Assembly (NCBI GenBank): GCA_964622775.1
Contig: CAZUSO010000036.1
Location: forward strand, 1-28,969
DNA: 28,969 bases
Direction of reading: 5' to 3'
Source of the DNA: CAZUSO01 sp964622775
GTDB lineage: Bacteria; Bacteroidota; Bacteroidia; Chitinophagales; Chitinophagaceae
Both the position numbers and the translations under genes were made by a program. The notes beneath the pieces were generated by a model, which was not told the DNA's origin, did not search any database, and saw nothing but the letters and a program-made list of their open reading frames with translations. The first letter of the stretch is position 1. Every line of letters begins with the position of its first letter. Shown here piece by piece: positions 25,691 through 28,969 of the stretch.

Positions 25691-25855
25691 ATGATTACTA
25701 AAATAATAACTATAAAAACAACATGTGTTGAACCTAACAGAATAGCTGATTTTTATAAAGTAGGTATAGCTAAATATTATTTGTTTGACTTTATATTAAT
25801 TTGGCGAATAAAAATAAAATTACCCAAAGGCGAAGCGTTTAATTATTCTATTTGA
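25691..25855 (+). CDS. Doubtful small ORF (54 aa)
   Basis: An ATG-started frame of 54 codons, MITKIITIKTTCVEPNR through PKGEAFNYSI. It has a hydrophobic patch (YYLFDFILIWRI). No family is recognised. In such AT-rich DNA an open frame of this size may be chance. Confidence 0.25.
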   Translation: MITKIITIKTTCVEPNRIADFYKVGIAKYYLFDFILIWRIKIKLPKGEAFNYSI

Positions 25856-25883
25856 CCATAGGTGGTTTATGTGGGGGGACAAA

Positions 25884-26237
25884 GTACAAAAGTTAAGCAG
25901 GTTAACCAAAAAATATTTTTAATAATAAAGGCAGGGGGGATGTTTAGCTCATCCCAACACCTGCACATCCGACTAACTGCATCCGCAGAACGAGCGTTTT
26001 GCTAAAACAGAAAATACTAAATATTTAGACTTTTTTGGAAACACAAGTTGCCCTGTGCGCCAATGCCTAATATACTTTCTGAACAACAGCTTAAAACAGC
26101 GTCCGTTTTTGATGAAATATTTATTATATCTCATTTTTTAAAAGCAGGGATTTTACAGTCCTGCAAGTTTTCAACAGGGGGCTGTCCTTGCTTTTAAAAA
26201 GTCGGTGTGAGGCAAGGTACAAAAGTTAAGCAGGTTA
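25884..26237. repeat. 21-bp direct repeats bounding a hairpin-rich block
   Basis: Identical copies containing AAAAGTTAAGCAGGTTA lie at 25884-25904 and 26217-26237, exactly 333 bases apart, with weaker similarity extending on both sides to about 40 bases. Between them are the hairpins GCAGG-GGGATG/CATCCC-CCTGC (25931-25964) and CTGC/GCAG (25977-25988), the palindrome CTAAATATTTAG (26017-26028), and a long 16-bp-armed hairpin at 26135-26200. The second repeat lies just before the IS1595 transposase gene, so these could be duplicated left-end sequences of that element. Confidence 0.75.
26135..26200. repeat. Hairpin with 16-bp arms
   Basis: TTTTTAAAAGCAGGGA (26135-26150) pairs with TCCTTGCTTTTAAAAA (26185-26200), one G-U pair, around a 34-base loop that itself holds a possible small hairpin ACAG/CTGT. 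No T tail follows on the plus strand. Confidence 0.75.
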
Positions 26238-26249
26238 GTCAAAAATAAA

Positions 26250-26281
26250 TTTGGTTTTGTGTAAAAATCTACTTAATTTTG
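26250..26281 (+). promoter_or_regulatory. Candidate Bacteroidota promoter for the IS1595 transposase
   Basis: TTTG at 26250-26253 and TAATTTTG at 26274-26281 are separated by 20 bases, close to the TTTG-N19-TAnnTTTG consensus. It runs to within three bases of the ATG at 26285, which would make the transcript nearly leaderless. Confidence 0.4.
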
Positions 26282-26284
26282 TGT

Positions 26285-27289
26285 ATGCTTAATATACAAA
26301 CCTTTAAAAGTATTTTTGACCTTTTACGTGCCTTCCCCGATGAAGAAAGCTGCATAAAGCACTTGGAAATGTTGCGTTGGGGCGGTAATATTATTAGTCC
26401 ATTTGACCCAGAAAGTAAGGTGTATAAGTTAGCGAACAATAAATACAAATGCAGAAATAGTAATAAATATTTTAATGTCCGCACGGCAACCATTTTTGAA
26501 GGAACTAAAATTCCTTTGCAACAATGGTTTTTGGCTATATACTTACTTACAAGTCATAAGAAAGGTATTAGTAGCCATCAGCTTGCTAAAGACTTAGATA
26601 TTACACAAAAAAGCGCATGGTTTCTTTTGCAGAGAATCAGATACGCAATGGAACACAAAATGTTTTTAAAGCAACTGGAAGGCCATATACAAGCAGATGA
26701 AAGCTTTGTAGGAGGTAAAAACAAAAACCGACATGCTGATAAAAAAGTAGAACAATCACAAGGGCGTAGTTTTAAAGATAAAACGCCTGTATTGGGTATG
26801 TTACAAACATCGGAAGTAGAAATAATAGAACGGCCGCATAAAGTAATTGCAGATAAAACGGTGCAAGAAAAAGTAATAGTACAATCGGCAATGGTGCGTT
26901 GCCAAACAATACCTAATACAAAAGCACTTGTAATACAACCTATCTTAATAGCTAACATAAAACAAGGAAGCAGTCTAACAAGTGATGAGTGGGGAGCATA
27001 TAACGGTTTAAATAGTTACTTTGCGCACCAGATAGTTGACCATAGCCGTAAACAATATGTAAATGATAGTGGTGCTACAACAAATGGTATGGAAAACTTT
27101 TGGACACATTTTAAACGTGGCTGGAACAGTACATATAGTGGGCGTATAATACCAAAACATTTACAGCTATATGCCAATGAGTTCTGTTATAGATACAATA
27201 CAAAAGATATATCAACAGCCGAGCGTTTTAATTTACTTTTACAAAGTATGAACGGAAAAAGGCTAAAATATAAAACACTAATACAATAA
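26285..27289 (+). CDS. IS1595-family (ISXO2-like) transposase
   Basis: A full-length transposase of 334 aa. The ISXO2-like DDE domain shows Asp138 in QADESFVGGKNKNRH, Asp234 in SDEWGAY, His253 in VDHSRKQYV and Glu270 in NGMENFW, so the catalytic set looks complete. GISSHQLAKDLDITQKSAW is the helix-turn-helix. The N-terminal zinc-ribbon region (LRWGGNIISPFDPESKVYK and KYKCRNSNKYF) has lost the usual CxxC pairs, with SPFD and CRNS in their place; I recall such forms in this phylum. ATG 26285 is chosen over a TTG six bases upstream. A coupled accessory gene follows. Convincing terminal inverted repeats could not be found. Confidence 0.88.
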   Translation: MLNIQTFKSIFDLLRAFPDEESCIKHLEMLRWGGNIISPFDPESKVYKLANNKYKCRNSNKYFNVRTATIFEGTKIPLQQWFLAIYLLTSHKKGISSHQLAKDLDITQKSAWFLLQRIRYAMEHKMFLKQLEGHIQADESFVGGKNKNRHADKKVEQSQGRSFKDKTPVLGMLQTSEVEIIERPHKVIADKTVQEKVIVQSAMVRCQTIPNTKALVIQPILIANIKQGSSLTSDEWGAYNGLNSYFAHQIVDHSRKQYVNDSGATTNGMENFWTHFKRGWNSTYSGRIIPKHLQLYANEFCYRYNTKDISTAERFNLLLQSMNGKRLKYKTLIQ

Positions 27290-27657
27290 TGCTAACGATA
27301 CAAGAAAAGATATTAACACGTTTTACTGCCGCATTATGCCAATTAAAAAACATAAGTGCGGTAAGTAACGATTTGTATATTGAAATAGCAGCAAAGTATT
27401 TAAACAAAACAATTAGCAGCCAGACCCAATTTATGGTACAGTTGTTAGAAGAAGAATTTTTAGTACAAACAGCAATAATAACAGCCCTTATGGAAGCAAG
27501 TGAAACATGGCAGCAATTTGTAGAATTACATAAAAAACAAAGCGTGGCAGCAAACAACAATAATCCAACAGAACAAAATAAAGACCTTAGAAACTTCGAT
27601 AAGGTTTTGAAAGGATTATTATCTGTGCCACCACCAAAGAAGAAAAATAAGAAGTAG
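27289..27657 (+). CDS. Accessory ORF coupled to the IS1595 transposase (122 aa)
   Basis: Not recognised. A mostly helical, soluble protein with a polar Asn/Gln-rich segment and a strongly basic C-terminus (PPPKKKNKK). Its ATG overlaps the transposase stop (TAATG), so it is translated with the transposase and is probably part of the same element. The basic tail hints at nucleic-acid binding, which is an inference. IS1595 elements are known to carry extra genes. Confidence 0.6.
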   Translation: MLTIQEKILTRFTAALCQLKNISAVSNDLYIEIAAKYLNKTISSQTQFMVQLLEEEFLVQTAIITALMEASETWQQFVELHKKQSVAANNNNPTEQNKDLRNFDKVLKGLLSVPPPKKKNKK

Positions 27658-27745
27658 TAGTTCCTTAATGAACATATAATGTTTTTCACTTGTACCGTAC
27701 ATTTTTTTGTGCGGCTTTTGTAGGTTAAACAAACTATTATAAGCG

Positions 27746-27841
27746 ATGAAAAAAGATAATATAGGGTTATATATTGGAGTATTTATTGGAATATTTATTG
27801 TTTTATTAGCTTTCCATTGGCTGGGATTATTTCTTAATTGA
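27746..27841 (+). CDS. 31-aa single-span membrane peptide
   Basis: A short frame starting MKKDNIGLYIGVFIG and ending WLGLFLN. Nearly the whole peptide after the KKD start is one hydrophobic segment. Size and shape resemble small membrane peptides, including type I toxins, but no family is recognised. Its stop overlaps the end of the convergent gene at 27827-28183 by 15 bases. It is too short to be sure it is translated. Confidence 0.4.
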   Translation: MKKDNIGLYIGVFIGIFIVLLAFHWLGLFLN

Positions 27842-28183
27842 CCAAATAATAGCTGTAGTAATTAAGGCTCCCATTACAGCAATTATTATCCCTTCAACTA
27901 TTTTGTTTATTGATACTTTTCTGAACCATTTCTTAGTGTAAACATATCCCTTAAAATTTCTACCATCAACTGTCAAATGATAAACACCATTATTATTCAC
28001 AGTTAAATAACCATCGGTGGTCAATTTTAATAATATATCATCAAATAATAATTTATCTATTTTTAACTCAGGTGTTCTATTTACATATAAATTCCAAATA
28101 TAATTAGCATTAATACTTGCCCCAAGGTTAGTTGTCTTCTTTATGTAAAAAAGAATAGCATCTAATTGCTGATCGGAAACCAT
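27827..28183 (-). CDS. Hypothetical winged-helix-like, tail-anchored protein (118 aa)
   Basis: The first 75 residues look like a small winged-helix domain (MVSDQQLDAILFYIKK, then LKLTTDGYLTVNNNGVYHLTVDGRNF, where the wing and YHLTxxG turn are typical). The C-terminus is a single membrane span (VEGIIIAVMGALITTAIIW) followed by KK. It should sit on the inner membrane facing the cytosol. No known family is assigned and the function is unknown. AT-rich like its neighbours. Confidence 0.62.
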   Translation of the reverse strand: MVSDQQLDAILFYIKKTTNLGASINANYIWNLYVNRTPELKIDKLLFDDILLKLTTDGYLTVNNNGVYHLTVDGRNFKGYVYTKKWFRKVSINKIVEGIIIAVMGALITTAIIWSIKK

Positions 28184-28716
28184 GTAGCAAAATACAAAAT
28201 AATTTTATAAAAATAAATCTTGTGTAAACAACTATATTAATACCTTATTTTATTTTTACCAAATGAAACTCAGCGTTTCCACATACAAACAATTATTGTT
28301 TGCCGTATTGCCGGCATTAAGGAAAAAATACCCCGCTCGCCGTAGTATTCAGAGAGTGTGTCTGGTGTTGCTCCAGACTACGCTGCAGCGGTAAGCGTCT
28401 CTGACCGCAAATAAAACCGTCAAAGCGTTTATTACGAAAAAACAATTACCGTTTTTCTTTACTTTCGAATCGCAAGCCCTCCACTATAGAAACTACACTG
28501 GACGGAGTTAATTCCATGAGACCGGTCTAAAAGGGGTGTTTCACACAAAGAACGCAACGGGTACAAAGAAACAAAAACTATGATATGCTAATTTTTAATA
28601 TGCTTACGTTGTAAACTTTGTATTCTTTGTTCACTTTGTGTGAAATAAACTGACTTTTTAGACAGCCTCATTATGACGTAGTCTGGAGAGAAACGCCGAA
28701 CAGGCGTACAAAAAAA
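28184..28716. other. Non-coding gap with nested inverted repeats
   Basis: No gene is seen. It contains a local hairpin GTCTGG/CCAGAC (28360-28378), the palindrome CGCTGCAGCG (28381-28390), the nested inverted repeats listed below, and the hairpin ACGCC/GGCGT (28693-28707) just before the IS1 end. Confidence 0.6.
28371..28688. repeat. Nested inverted-repeat block
   Basis: Perfect arms nest around one centre: CTCCAGACTACG/CGTAGTCTGGAG (28371-28382, 28677-28688), GTCTAAAA/TTTTAGAC (28525-28532, 28656-28663), TTTCACACAAAG/CTTTGTGTGAAA (28539-28550, 28634-28645) and ACAAAGAA/TTCTTTGT (28563-28570, 28623-28630). The inner part resembles dispersed hairpin repeats of Bacteroidota genomes. No open frame is inside. 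Confidence 0.75.
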
Positions 28717-28969
28717 GGTAGTGTCACAAATAGGTTGAATGATGTATATTTGAAAAAAATCATATTACATACTCGATCCATCAAATGCATCCATTGTGCT
28801 AGCCTTGATTTAGTTAAGCACGGACATAGTCCGAACGGCACTCAACGTTACAACAGTTGCAGGAAAACCTTTCGTTTATCGTACCGTTATATTGCGCGGC
28901 AGAAGGGGGTAAGGGAGAAAATAATTGAGATGACCCTGAACGGCAGCGGGGTAAGGGATACAGGCAGCG
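28717..28969 (+). mobile_element. IS1-family element, left end, cut by window edge
   Basis: The sequence from GGTAGTGTCACAAATAGG onward fits an IS1-type left terminal repeat, followed by an InsA-like reading frame. The right end, insB and the target duplication lie beyond the window. Confidence 0.65.
28750..28969 (+). CDS. insA: IS1 InsA-like protein (partial)
   Basis: The frame contains CIHCASLDLVKHGHSPNGTQ, then RYNSCRKTFRLSYRYIA and REKIIEMTLNGSGVRDTGS. This is the InsA pattern: an N-terminal zinc ribbon, the RKTF segment, then the start of the helix-turn-helix. The second zinc pair, normally RYxCxxC, here reads RYNSC, so one cysteine and about two residues are missing, which may disable DNA binding. 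No ATG is in frame; a TTG at 28750 is the likely start. The 3' end is outside the window. Confidence 0.65.
   Translation, partial: MKKIILHTRSIKCIHCASLDLVKHGHSPNGTQRYNSCRKTFRLSYRYIARQKGVREKIIEMTLNGSGVRDTGS

Larger units (their letters stand above)
25468..26284. other. 0.8-kb AT-rich, palindrome-rich non-coding region
   Basis: No convincing long gene is seen. It holds a 16-bp direct repeat, a 115-bp nested palindrome, a 17-bp palindrome (25631-25647), a doubtful 54-codon frame (25691-25855), two 21-bp direct repeats 333 bases apart, and several hairpins between them. These are listed separately. Confidence 0.6.

Noticed and set aside
26207..27700. Terminal inverted repeats of the IS1595 element
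   Set aside because: The best pairing (GGTACAA near 26216 with the reverse of 27680-27695) matches only about 11 of 16 bases and lacks an 8-bp duplication, so borders are not called.

Overview
The window looks like chromosomal DNA of a Bacteroidota bacterium, probably of the Chitinophagia/Sphingobacteriia type. The signs are a TamL-type outer-membrane assembly lipoprotein, a DUF3822-like gene fused head-to-tail to rsmD, FadL next to an SGNH lipoprotein, weak Shine-Dalgarno sequences, and several TAnnTTTG (-7) promoter motifs. No species can be named from the sequence alone.

Layout. (1) 1-65 is the right end of a MITE-like repeat, followed by lipA-cinA (+). (2) 2383-3140 is a graveyard of two decayed transposase pieces (IS3-like and IS1634-like). 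(3) 3275-4018 is a metallo-beta-lactamase-fold hydrolase (-) with its own promoter motif. (4) 4292-13169 is one long minus-strand block for fatty-acid use, in transcription order: TetR/FadR-like regulator, FadN-type bifunctional enzyme, FadA thiolase, FadE-type acyl-CoA dehydrogenase (broken by a one-base frameshift), FadL outer-membrane porin and an SGNH lipoprotein. (5) 13447-14787 is a MATE exporter (-). (6) 15344-16680 is DUF3822-like plus rsmD (+). (7) 16681-17788 is a long non-coding stretch holding a 274-bp MITE-like element with an 8-bp target duplication. (8) 17789-19346 is a GNAT acetyltransferase plus an alanine/ornithine-racemase-like enzyme (+). (9) 19392-20755 is rpiB-tatC (-). 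(10) 20828-23597 is tRNA-Arg(UCU), its terminator and tamL (+).

From about 23850 to the end the DNA becomes visibly AT-rich and accessory in character. It has a short lone ORF and a four-gene minus-strand cluster (lipoprotein, two small membrane proteins, one soluble protein), none recognised. An 800-bp non-coding region follows, packed with palindromes and direct repeats. Then come an IS1595-family transposase with a translationally coupled accessory ORF, a 31-aa membrane peptide facing a tail-anchored winged-helix-like protein, a nested inverted-repeat block, and the left end of an IS1-family element cut by the window edge.

How the genes fit together. The fad block is a coherent uptake-to-oxidation module. 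The SGNH lipoprotein may release acyl chains (inferred), FadL imports them, FadE/FadN/FadA carry out beta-oxidation, and the TetR protein probably represses the block. The most unusual material is non-coding: the 115-bp nested palindrome at 25514-25628, the hairpin-rich block between two direct repeats at 25884-26237, and the MITE family. No CRISPR array, reverse transcriptase, integrase or recognisable defence gene was seen.
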